Notes: generated by a model from the letters alone, not told the origin. DNA of 20,043 nucleotides from Circinella minor (GCA_016758965.1 JAEPRB010000454.1:1-20043), one strand, 5' to 3'. Counted from the stretch's first letter, positions 1 through 9,653 are shown. Made by a program: numbers and translations.

Positions 1-559
1 ATGGTTTCAAGTGTGCAAAATTAAATAAAGCGAATATCATTCATAAGGAGTTATTGTAGAAAAATAAATTGTATAGAATCTTAATGAAGTATGTTTAGTA
101 AGAGAAGTCGTACTGTTAATATCACAAAAGGATTGGCTGTGGGTGTTGGCGCTGTACCACTACAATTGAAAACCCGCGAGAAAAAAATCGCACCGTTAAG
201 AAAAAAAAATCGCACAGGTAGAACTACCCTAGAATATTTATCCTAATATTTCTATATCTAACCATGCGCTCAACTATGCTATTGTCTACCCTTAGTATTC
301 CGCGGATAAGCATGTCGACCAGTAACGTTATAGTTAAAATATATCGTCATAATGGTCTTACACCATTACAATAATAGTAGTATAAAAGTGTTTTTAATAT
401 TTATACGTTACAGCATCATTTCTTTTTTTTTTCCATAGTATGTTTATTTTAAACTGGGGCTTTGCTTCCAATTAAAATAGCTATTTTCTCAGTATCTCTT
501 CCAAGTTCTTTATTGTATAATCAAGTTGAATGTATTCCCCCCCCATTTTAATTAAAATT
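1..559. other. AT-rich intergenic, no gene seen
   Basis: No open frame of convincing length or composition on either strand. The stretch is AT-rich, with T and A runs and a C8 run near 538-545. No RNA gene was recognised. Confidence 0.5.
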
Positions 560-915
560 AGCGCAGAACGCAAAAATTGTATTTCAAATCTCATTTATTT
601 GCCACAAAAAAAGGCACTAGTTAAATGTGCTTGCTTCTTTATTTCAACTACCCATTCTTATAACTACTTTGGTATAATATAGACTAGCATTTGTCTTCTT
701 TTCTTCGCTTTGGCTGGATGAGCTCTTACTGCGCAAAAAATTGGGTTTTAAGCTGTCAATATCTGAAAGAAAATAAGTAAGGCACAATATGTACAGCAAC
801 CAAAGGTGGAAAATTTCCTGTTGTCAGCAAAACCTTTTCAAAGAATTAGTGTCACAAGATGTCACAATTAACCCCTCATTTTTACTCTTTTACACATGCA
901 TCCCCTAATTTTTTT
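560..915 (-). repeat. Diverged inverted repeat, left arm
   Basis: Read on the minus strand, this stretch aligns by eye with 14900-15225 on the plus strand. Shared landmarks in order are a block around GAGGGGT...GACATC, a block with ATATGT and ACAGCAA, a block with GAGC, a block translating to TNAS followed by LYY here against TNAG followed by VYI on the right, and a block with AGAATGGGTA followed by TTGTGGC. The copies differ by many substitutions and small indels, so they are old. Conservation of translated residues (F.RS, EK.TNA, then Y) hints that the ancestor was protein-coding, but stops occur in both arms. The family was not identified. Confidence 0.5.
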
Positions 916-1667
916 GTTCAGTCCTCCTAATTCGGTCATTTATTATTATCTATCACTGTTGTGTTTTATTTATCATAACAAAAGAGCGTTTATATAGTTT
1001 TTGGTTGTCAGTCTCCTTTGTTATTACTTTTTCTTTGTTTGTATGGTGTATTATAACTTCATGAAGACACGACACTAACTATATGTGTTTGATTTATTTA
1101 TTGGTGTCATCCGATGCTCTTTTTTTCTTTAAGATATTTAATAGTAGCGAGATATTCTTTTTATAGGCGTTAGTGATTTACTATTTTTGTTCTGCTTTAC
1201 TCTTAAAAATGGAAACGTCTTGTATATTATCTATGGTCACAGTTATAATGATACTGATATGATCTCTTTATCACAGATGAAATAAGAAATCATATTTAGA
1301 CCAAACCTCAATTCTAAAAAGGAAACTCAGCAAAATCGCATAATGGTGGTCCTGAGCCTTGTCAACTTAAACTAAAAAAACAAAAGAGAGTATTATGGCT
1401 AAGCCCAATATATTTCAGATTAACAGCTACAGTAATCTTTTTAATATTAATGACTAATCCCAACTATCTGACTTCAACATCAATCGTCTATATCATTTAA
1501 TTAATCAAGCCTTATAGCTCATAGAACTGAAAAAGTATATAAGTACGTCGTTGTAAATACTATTGTAAAAGAATAACTTTTTATTCTAGTTTCTAAAATT
1601 ACTATTAAAATATATAGCAAAGTCCCAAAGGATTTTATCTTTATAAAATAGCCAAATAATACAAATA
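916..1667. other. AT-rich intergenic, no gene seen
   Basis: No credible coding frame or RNA structure was recognised. The composition is strongly AT-rich and there is no similarity to the repeat units that begin just downstream. Confidence 0.5.
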
Positions 1668-1716
1668 CTAAATAAGAAATAATAAGACCTGGAACCTTGA
1701 TATCATTTATTTTGTT

Positions 1717-3262
1717 CTAAACCTCCTTCGTCAAATGATTCAAAACATCCTTTAATGTTCTGGGAAGCTTTATACAACCTTCGTTTATGACTTTTGTAGT
1801 AGATGGATCGTCTGAGCAACTAGTTTCCATACAGCCATATTCAAGATTTCCTCGTTTCATGACCAGATCAACTTTCGTACCGACCACTTTCCTATTGAGT
1901 TGACCTTCTTCATTGGTAGATCGATCCATGTTTTTTTCTAATTGAAGAACTAATGCCTGTCTTCTCCCCACTATATATAACCATAAACCCATTAATGTCT
2001 ATGTTGCCACACATGTGAAACTGTGCTATCGTAATGATTTGATGTTGAATTTTACCTTTGAACACGGAATTTCGATTCATAAAAGCACGATTGAATGAAA
2101 CCCCATTTTTTGTGTACAAGATCACCTTCGTTATCATCAGTTGCAGGTAATTGGTAATATAAAAAGAGATCTGTAACGTGAATAATTGATTTCTGAGCAC
2201 AATAAAGATCAGCTTGAGTCCTCCGATCAAAGTCGTGCAGTTTGCGGTGCCCCAAAGCTCATCTATAGTTTTCTACATAATTAAACAGCCTTAAAGTTAC
2301 TAACCGACACATACTTATAAAAATTACTACTACACATGCTCAACATGATATACTTTACCTTGCCCTGATAAGATAATAGGTATTCCTTGAGAGAATCGGG
2401 TAATAATGGAAGTTTAATAGGGTTCAGCGTGTCAATTTGATGGAGTTCTTGGGGAGAAACATATGCTTTCCAAGCATCGTCTTTCGTGTTTAATATTAAT
2501 GAATGGGCAGGGCTAAGAACAAAATAAGACTATTGGTTAGCATGGTGCTTCTAGACTTCTTGTTACTTAAAATTGCTTCGTTAAACTTACTGGTAATGGG
2601 AATACTTCAAAGCTAATACTTTCATTTTATCTTCAACTGGTAGCACTGTTTATCCACCACTTTTGATTAGAGCCGAGGCCCTCATAGGTCTTTTTAACCC
2701 ATTGGCGGTGGTTGTCAGACAAAAAAGTTTTGCTGCCACTCGAGTTATTTTAGGATGCCTTTTGTGAAGACAAAGTACTTGAGGCAGATTGATTATGTGA
2801 TGCTGAACTAGCAGCTGAATCGCGTGACGTAGATCCATTAGATAATGATAGGCCAGAAGCAGTATGGGATGGGGGGTGTTGCTTCATTGGTGAAGCTGTG
2901 AACAAGCTCTTCACAAACTTTTGACCAATCTGGTTTGCTATTATGTCTCTAAAAAAGTATAAAGTACTCAGTCACACAATTTTTTATAAAAAAAACATAT
3001 GTATATACCACACTAATAAAACATACAATAGTCAAATTCAGCTCTTTACCTACAGTGTGAAATCTAGTTCTCCAAACGGATTGGAAATCCTGACCAAGGT
3101 TTGTTTGGGACAAAATGAATGCCGTATTTTATTTTACAAAATCGCTAAGAGTTGAACTTTTTCCAGTTTCAACTGCATTCTTAAAGTATTGTTCGATGAC
3201 TATAAATAATTATATATTCAATACCCAAGCAATCATTTCCATAGCCACTCTTTTTTATTACC
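1717..3262 (-). pseudogene. Broken multi-exon gene, weak PD-(D/E)XK resemblance, copy A
   Basis: A minus-strand gene whose exons are recovered by comparison with copy B. They run about 3199-3027, 2948 down to the 2640s and 2580s, one ending at the donor near 2362, about 2272-2056, and 1970-1717. Introns of 78 nt (2949-3026) and 85 nt (1971-2055) have good GT/AG ends. The last exon carries VVGTKVDLV followed by LEYGCMET and then KLPRTLKDVLNHL. From memory, this D...E pattern and the KLP.TLKD tail resemble a family of Mucoromycota hypothetical proteins with a possible PD-(D/E)XK nuclease fold; the catalytic lysine is not obvious. Disruptions seen are the start ATG changed to GTG with about 40 bp deleted beside it, a one-base deletion near 2258, a TAA near 3130, and an A7 tract (1931-1937) that puts the last exon one base out of frame. 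The stop is at 1717-1719. Confidence 0.55.
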
Positions 3263-5213
3263 TAAATGCTAGTCAGAGACTTGTACAAGTCAAGTTTGCC
3301 ACCTGAGCTCTCGGCTAATATTACCTAGTCGGTAACAATGCTTATGCCACGCGTTTTGAGGAGCTGGATTTTGACTTGTTGCCTGGTTGGGTAATCAAAA
3401 CTCATCAAATAAATCAGGTGCTACATACACAAGACCTAATGATCTCTCCTGCTCAATTATTTCAATTTTTGTAGTTGTGTTGACTTGGAACAGTGGCCGT
3501 ATCATACTCATCCATCACTGGAACTTGTTCACTATCTTCAAGATTAAATTTAATGGCATGTTGGCATCCGACATATCGTGGGCATAAAATGCATATGCAT
3601 AAGATAGACCATTATTTTCAGACGTGAGTACTTCTTGCTCAAGTTCTGGACATCTGTGCATTGTATTTTTTGTCTTGTATAAAGACCGTCCACAGAATAT
3701 ACATGTTGCAATGGTCAATCCACGATCGCCAGTTTTGTTCCATCGGGATTCCGTCGTTAAATCAACTAAAGCCACTTTCTGTCGCGCCATTTGGTTTCTT
3801 TCGACATTTGCATGTGCACCATATATTCCTAGTTTCCGTTTCTTCAAATAATCATCCCTTCCTTCTTCATCTAAATCACGGGTTGGGTCATTGCCGAACG
3901 CATTGGCTGAGTATTGCATGTCTTTTCCGGATTTGGCGTGCAGAAACCACTCACGGTAGGCGTCACTGAATAGATCAATCCCAGGCGGGCATGGAGCAAT
4001 AGAATATACAAGTCCTCGAGCAAGCCTTGAATCTTCTAGCGTTCTCAGCTGATTCAGCTTATTTATTCTATCTTGACTATGTGGGGCACCTGGAAACGTG
4101 TTCGTCAGTCGTTGTGACCTTCGTTGACTTTGTACACGAATAGTGACTCCTTGGTCTTCACGTCGTCTCTTGGCTGCATTAACACGTTCGGACTGAATTT
4201 GATTTTCTACGTCGGAAAGAGTTTGTTTTGTTTCATGTAAACGACGTCCAAGTGGATTGTTGTCCAAGTATTGATTATATTCTTGATAGATATCTTGAAG
4301 CCTATTCAAAAGATCGGCACGATCCTGTGGTTTTGTTCCACCATTATTAAGACGTTGCCGCACTATTCCCTCAAGCACCAGTGAACAGCAAACCACTAAA
4401 AAGATTTCTTGTGTCTTCAGTTGCTGCAAAATAGAGTCGTATTTTAAAGAGCCAGGGTGACGTATCGGTACAAGTAGTGTAGTATCCAAAAGTTCTGAAT
4501 CGTAAGAGTCAATTGAAACATTGCCAAGGTCATTATTATATTGTGTAAACAATGGAGTTGGAATAAAGACTGTGTCGATGATATTTTCAAAAAAAGTTAA
4601 AAGATCGCGTTTTATCAATCATATTTAAAAATCGTTCTGTTGTTCCTTTCCAATCCGTTTCAAGTAAATCAAGATGAAACATGCTGAATAGAAGGTGGGA
4701 CATTGATGTGATAATCAGAGGGCGAAGTTGACGCAGATAACGACACATATGGAACTCCAACGAGCGAGACTTGTTTATATCATAATATATAGACATCAAT
4801 AATTATAATTCTGAGCTGTGGACACATCTCCAGAGGCGAGAGTAAAAAGAAACTTGTCGGTTGCTTGTAAAGAGCTACTGCCACTAGCTTCTCAGTATCC
4901 AACAGAATTATTGAACTTTTTTCTGATAATACCTTTCCTGATTGATACTGATATTACGCGTTTGTAGATTAAATTACGAGGCGTGGGTATGAGAAAAAAA
5001 AAGAAGACAATAACATGTAAATAATTATTTTACTGACTTGGTGGAAATGACATATAATAGTTAGCATACCTATAACTCTAACATTTTGAGAAAGAGCATC
5101 TCTAAGACTCGGCATTCTCAACAACGCGTTTTCCTATCTTTTAAGTAAATTGTACATAATCGTCGAAATGGTCTTGAATATGCTGCTGCTGTTCAACTGA
5201 GCCAGATATTCCG
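3263..5213 (-). pseudogene. GIY-YIG-like/zinc-finger family gene, copy A, degraded
   Basis: Minus-strand homologue of the intact gene at 10280-13269. Only the 3' end of exon 1 remains (5070-5213). An intron of the same 83-nt length follows (4987-5069), with its donor kept but its acceptor AG changed to AC at 4987. In exon 2, one extra T near 4597 after an A7 run separates a 70-residue frame (ending RSFNFF) from a 367-residue frame (4618-3515). That longer frame keeps the basic KRRRED stretch, a long conserved central block and the zinc-finger-like motif (CIFC ... HRC). Beyond 3571 the similarity to the intact copy drops abruptly. The native C-terminus is replaced near 3345 by NAWHKHCYRLGNI and the neighbouring gene. 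The GIY-YIG-like region is gone, so it should not be a functional nuclease. Confidence 0.8.
3572..4147. repeat. 576-bp tract identical to 10880-11455
   Basis: Base-by-base reading shows no difference between this stretch and 10880-11455 (constant offset 7308). The first mismatch on the right is T4148 against C11456. On the left, identity begins at CATATCGTGG. Flanks on both sides differ at roughly one base in ten or more, by eye. The identity covers third codon positions, which favours recent gene conversion over protein-level constraint. Confidence 0.8.
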
Positions 5214-5471
5214 CAAGATATTTATATTGCCCTTATTTTAACTTGACCACGTCACCCCTCTCCAAGCTTAGAGTCACAATGGTAAAAGAACTGACTATAT
5301 GATTGAAAAGACTTGTAATTAAAATGCGTTTCGTTTTCATGGAGTTATCTTTTATTGACATAAAGACGATTTTTTTTTTCATTTTTTAGGCGCTCTTAAA
5401 AGAGTCGATTTGTATTTCAGACCACGATAAGAAAAAATGCATTTTATCAACCACTGACTTTAAAGATATTA

Positions 5472-5490
5472 AGGCTGTTCACAAGCAAAA
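5472..5490 (+). repeat. Putative left terminus of the Harbinger element
   Basis: The first bases after the TTA target candidate read AGGCTGTTCACAAGC. Position is supported by the end of homology with repeat unit B at the same trinucleotide. Without the right end, the inverted-repeat nature cannot be shown. Confidence 0.35.
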
Positions 5491-5576
5491 TTTTTTGAAA
5501 GGTGTACAACACATAAATCTTTTTGGAAATTAATAAGATTTGTGTGGTTGCACAGTTTTTTTTGATACGATACTAT

Positions 5577-5665
5577 CGTGCAAAACTCGTTTTCTTTTTC
5601 CCGTGCAAACTCGCTTTCTCTTCTATACTTCTTTTCGCTTCTTTTTTTTAAAAAAATAAATAAAA
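5577..5665 (+). promoter_or_regulatory. Probable promoter / 5' leader of the transposase gene
   Basis: Two imperfect tandem copies of a motif beginning CGTGCAAAACTCG (5577) and CGTGCAAACTCG (5602) are followed by a pyrimidine-rich stretch and a T8/A7 run with AAATAAATAAAA just before the ATG at 5666. Pyrimidine-rich leaders are common before fungal start sites. No clear TATA element was assigned. Confidence 0.3.
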
Positions 5666-7272
5666 ATGACTCATTCAAACGACCCGACCTTAATTATTAC
5701 TTTGCTCATTGCTTGTATTAATTTAATGAATGCGATCAATCAACAAAGAAGAAATATTGCTGCTTTGATTGAAATGAACTCAGAGATGATTCAATCACTA
5801 GTTCAACAACAGTACCTCGTCTCTTCGACATATTTTTTTGAAATTCCTTCTTTTTTTAATGCCATGCCTTTCTTGCTTATCGCAACACCAGTGAATCGTC
5901 GGTTACAAATGACAAGCGAACGTGTCAGCCTCTCAAATTATCAATACTGGGAGATAACCCATCCTTATTTGACGATGATGACGATCCACGAACAAGTTTC
6001 CGTGCCAACTATCGTATGAATCGTTTAACTTTCGAAAGATTAGTCAATGATCTTAGACAGCATCCTGAATACCAGCTTACTGCACCGAATGCTCTACCAG
6101 TACATATTCAGATTTCGTGTGCAATTTGGCGTTTATCCAACTGTCACATTGGATATCGTCTCATGAACGTTGGGTGGGGTGTTTCCAATGGGAGCTACAC
6201 CAACATGACCAGAAGGTTCACTGCTGCAGTTCAAGGGGTGTACAGAGGGATTATAAGGTGGCCAACACAGTCAGAAGTAGTTGAAGAAATTCAACAAGGA
6301 TTTCAACATCCAAATGGTGATGTGGGTCCACATCGTTTACCAGAAGTGATAGGGGCGCTTGATGGAAAAAACATCATAATCGAAGCTCCCACTCCACGAC
6401 ATTATGCTGAGTATTGGCGAGACAGAAAAGGTCATTTTCCTGTGAAGTTGACTGCTGTCTGCGACCATCGATGTCGCTTTACGTTTATAACAGTTGGTGA
6501 TTCAGGTTGATATAAATCATGTTACTGTCCACTTTGAATTCTTTAAAAAACGAATCTAACATTGTATAAATACGATTATAAATATGATACTAATTTAGGT
6601 CGCTCGCATGGTGCACATGCTTTCGAATGGTCTGAAATATCAAGCATCTATTTGAGAAATCCTGATGTGTGGTTTCCTTCAAATGGATACATAGTTGCAG
6701 GTATGGTTATTTTACATGGTCTTTTTTTCGGGAGTATCATAATTGACATATATATTTATTCTTCTTGTTTTTTATCTGAATAAGATTCTGCATATTCGTT
6801 GTCGCCAAACTTAATTGTTCCGTATCCTAGCTCTGAGTGCATCGGAAATTCACCTGAAGTTATAAAAAAAAAACAATTCAACAAAGTCCATTCAGCAACA
6901 AGAATGACAATCGAAAGATCGTTTGGTATTCTTACAGCTTGCTGGAGGTTTCTCAGTAAGCATTTGTTTATTCGAAAGATGGAAGACATTTGCAACATAA
7001 TTGTCACTTGTTGTATTTTGCATAATGTATGCATAAATATGAATGATCCTGACTTTGAGGCAAGAGATGAGAATATACGTCATTGGGCTGAACAAGAGGT
7101 GGATATTGGTAATCGTAACATATCCCAAGAAACGAATGAACACGATATTTACCAAGCGGGTCGACAAAGAAGAGACAAAGAGAAAGAGAAAACGAATACA
7201 AGAGCGGGAGAGAGGGAAAGAAAACTGTATTTAACTGTTATTGTTATTGCTATTATTATAATGTTGATTTAA
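5666..7272 (+). CDS. PIF/Harbinger transposase (DDE_Tnp_4 type), four exons, apparently intact
   Basis: Exons 5666-5811, 5892-6505, 6599-6700 and 6785-7272 join to 450 codons (449 residues) with no frame break. Introns are 80, 93 and 84 nt with GT/AG ends; the second has GATACTAATTTAG at its 3' end. The encoded nuclease cuts and joins the element's ends. The DDE core is visible: D206 in GALDGKN, D288 in VADSAYSL (created by splicing), and E331 in IERSFGILTACWRFL. GDSGRSHGAHAF and WFPSNGYIV are typical family blocks, and YRMNRLTFERLV is the usual lead-in before the helix-turn-helix-like region (about residues 110-155). The N-terminus (1-49) is Gln/Asn-rich. The C-terminus is basic then hydrophobic (ending IIIMLI), perhaps low-complexity run-on. 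The start and first intron are inferred from phase agreement and are the least certain part. Confidence 0.85.
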
Positions 7273-7464
7273 CAATCTAATAAGTTGCTGTACATTTCTA
7301 GCATTTGCAAGAAGAATTTCATTCCCTTGATTCAACGATTCATGGAGGCGATCTTGGCGTTCCATTAACTGCTGGTGGCGTAATTCAAATCTATCAGCAT
7401 GTTGTTGTCGTTCTTCTCTTAATCTCGATGCTTCTTCTTCTCTTTCTCGGGCTTGACGATCCAA
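7231..7464 (-). pseudogene. Truncated Harbinger accessory (ORF1-type) protein, coiled-coil C-terminus
   Basis: A minus-strand frame of about 77 residues rich in R, E, Q and L (for example AREREEEASRLREERQQ and RHQQLMERQDRL), ending in an Asn/Ser tail and a TAA at 7231-7233. It is convergent with, and overlaps by about 40 bp, the 3' end of the transposase gene. Harbinger elements usually encode a second protein with an N-terminal Myb/SANT-like domain and a charged coiled-coil C-terminus that helps the transposase enter the nucleus and bind the ends; this looks like the C-terminal part of such a protein. The upstream part, including any DNA-binding domain and start codon, is cut off near 7465, where unrelated sequence begins. 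Confidence 0.5.
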
Positions 7465-7465
7465 T

Positions 7466-8853
7466 GTGAATACACCACATACTCAAGGAACACATTTTAC
7501 ATACCCAACATTCGTTAATTTGTACTCACGTTCACCGCGGCAACGTTTTCTTATTTCCATGCCCTATTTATGCTGCTATCTTAAAGTGACAAAACCAGTA
7601 ATGGTTACCACTTTATCCCAACACGTTTTCAGCATGTTTGGTATTGATCTTTCCAAGAATTCCCGGAAAAGCCGTGATGTGCGGTCTAGATTTTTAGAAC
7701 AAATAACATCACCAGACAATTTTACAAGGTTTAGGGATTTTCTTTAAACAGATTATCCAACCACTGCCTTTGAAGAGACATACCGACAGTATATTGGAGA
7801 AGTTTCAATTGTAATGTATGGACCGGATGATATTGATCAAGTCTTTATGGTACCAATGAGGGATCCCGGCTCTCTTCGTCATGACCCTGTTTTAGCGCAT
7901 CATAAAGCAGAGGGATTTTTTTTTTTGGTTGGTTGCTGCTCAAATGTCCTAGACATGAGTGTCCGTCGTCGGTTGAATAATGACGAAGAACGTCTAAATG
8001 AAAATGGTGTACTACTTGAGTAGCTGCAAGATATATGTAATGAATATAACAAAATTGTGGCTGTCAATGATTTTCATAGAAGATTAAACAATATAAGGAT
8101 ACTTTACAAACCAGAAAAATACTATTTTGGCTCTGGGAGTAGCAGATAAAACATTATTCACTATTTTTTTTTTTAAAAAAAACAGCAACATCCACATTGA
8201 AGCGTATATATTTATATACAAATTCATAAAAAAATTACTCTTTATTATTATTTTTAATTAGATGCCCAAACAAGAAACAATATAAATGAACGTCGAATTG
8301 TCCAGCGCCAATACGGTCCTCAGACCTCACATAGTGAATCGTTGCGTTTTTTAGGCAAAAGAAATGACACGACAAGAAATCAACTCGAACAATTATGATC
8401 TATCTACCAAGATAGGCAAACTAGAGGAAGAATAAACATAATTTTCCCTTGCTCTCCAAGGGTGCAAGATCCTATGCAAACTGTTTACGAAACATGGTTT
8501 TTGAATTCTCGTCCTGACACCACTATATACAGAGTTGCTAATGCTACCAGTAGCAATCCAATGGTAAAGTTAACTGAGAAAGAAAGAGGTAAATATTTTT
8601 GTAGACAATCAGTGGGGCGTTATCGTGCTAGAGTAAATTGTCATGTAAACGAAACATAACGTACTGATAATATATTAAGAGTACTTTGGATCCAATACGG
8701 TGGAGCGATCAAGTACCCGGTTCCGGATTTAAAATCGCCCATTATATACTATGTGATTATCGTTTCTTCAAAGTACATTGTGTTATGTCCGTTCAACGAT
8801 TCTCATGGTTTGCTTATCGTCGTGGGCTATTAGCATATGATCCAAGAGGCTGA
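7466..8853 (+). pseudogene. GIY-YIG-like/zinc-finger family gene, old copy D, second half only
   Basis: Plus-strand relic of the same family as 10280-13269, far more diverged than copies A and B. It starts at the family block YPTFVNLYS (YPTFVDVYP in the intact copy) and continues in one frame through SMPYLCCYL, VFSMFGIDL, VSIVMYGPD and VPMRDPGSLRHDPVL. It is interrupted by in-frame TAA (7745-7747) and TAG (8021-8023). About 150 bp of AT-rich unrelated sequence (around 8110-8270) follows, then a second homologous stretch (8270-8660) with PMQTVYETWFLNSRP matching the DAYREWFLHAK block. The zinc-finger motif has been deleted. The family's C-terminal block survives at 8785-8853 (RFSWFAYRRGLLAYDP against RRWLWYMYRKEL), ending in TGA. 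The GIY-YIG-like N-terminal half is absent. Confidence 0.75.
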
Positions 8854-9653
8854 CAGGTGGTCCCGGCCATGTACCAACCAGATTAAACATCAGTGCGACT
8901 TAAATAAGTACTCATGATGTAAAAGTAATCGTGGTATTATCATTATTATGTTTATTTTTCTCAAGTATGATAATAGTACTATCCTCCCTATTCATTTTAT
9001 TTTCTTTATTGTTATTTTTATATTATTACCAATAAAAAATACCAGTCTTATCAAGCAGAGAACAAGTTATTAAGAGCTGTTAAAGTTTTTCGTTTTCGTA
9101 GCCACAACAGTAATCTATAATTATTTCTTCTCTTTATAAAACTACTGCTCGTATAATATAAATGTAATGTAGATGCACACGCACGTATTGCAACTATAGA
9201 AGAACTTGTTTCTTTTTTACAAGTTATCATTGGTTTCAGTATAATAATAAGTGCCTTTTCAAAAACCAACAATGAATGATTTAATTATAGCAATAAATTA
9301 CACCCTTCTTCATGATACAGATGCTAGCCAGTATTTTAGCAAGTATTTGTTCATGTAACTAGCTCGAACGTTTTTATACTCAATTTATAATGAGAAATAT
9401 TATTTAGCTACAACAAATGCTTGTTTACGTTTATAGAGGACACCACTAATACTATCGTATATCATAACGTTATGCTTTTATTATATACTTGAGTTATTTT
9501 GAAATGATATAAGTTTAAAGTGCTGATAATCTTTATATAATAAATTCTGGGTACAGAGAGATATTATGTCTTTATGTTATGGGGCTTTATCATATATATA
9601 GTTGTATTTATATGTAAATACTACGTTTGTGCTGTTGATATTATAATAAAATA
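8854..9653. other. AT-rich intergenic, no gene seen
   Basis: No supported gene. The short open frames here are AT-driven and lack coding-like composition. Confidence 0.5.

Larger units (their letters stand above)
1668..5471 (-). repeat. Composite repeat unit, copy A (about 3.8 kb)
   Basis: This unit matches 15760-19507 in the same orientation. The shared left end starts near AATAATAAGACCTGG (1676 here, 15772 in copy B). The shared right end is the block ending CCACTGACTTTAAAGATATT here and CCACTGACTGTAAAAAAAATT in copy B. Inside, both copies hold, in minus-strand order, a degraded GIY-YIG-like/zinc-finger gene and then a multi-exon gene of unknown function. No terminal inverted repeats or target-site duplication were seen, so the unit may be a segmental duplication rather than a transposon. 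Copy A has lost about 150 bp near 3386 relative to copy B. Copy B has a long insertion in one intron and lacks most of 5105-5440. Confidence 0.8.
5471..7464 (+). mobile_element. PIF/Harbinger-type DNA transposon, left part
   Basis: The element starts right after TTA (5469-5471), the 3-bp target type expected for PIF/Harbinger (TWA). The homology between repeat units A and B stops at this same TTA. The left terminus reads GGCTGTTCACAAGC, which is G/T-rich like many Harbinger ends (family knowledge, loose match). It carries the transposase gene on plus and the C-terminal part of a convergent coiled-coil ORF on minus, the two-gene arrangement usual for this superfamily. The right end is missing: sequence switches to an unrelated degraded gene near 7465 and no inverted copy of the left terminus was found downstream. 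It is therefore probably unable to move by itself in cis, although the transposase could be functional. Confidence 0.65.

Noticed and set aside
3624..3969. Two plus-strand open frames, repeated identically at 10932-11277
   Set aside because: They are antisense shadows of the conserved coding region of copies A and C. Their identity reflects the converted tract, not a second gene.
5666..6019. A separate small protein of 117 residues upstream of the transposase
   Set aside because: An 80-nt GT/AG intron (5812-5891) with matching phase joins its first 48 codons to the transposase frame. The tail read through the intron is not coding-like.
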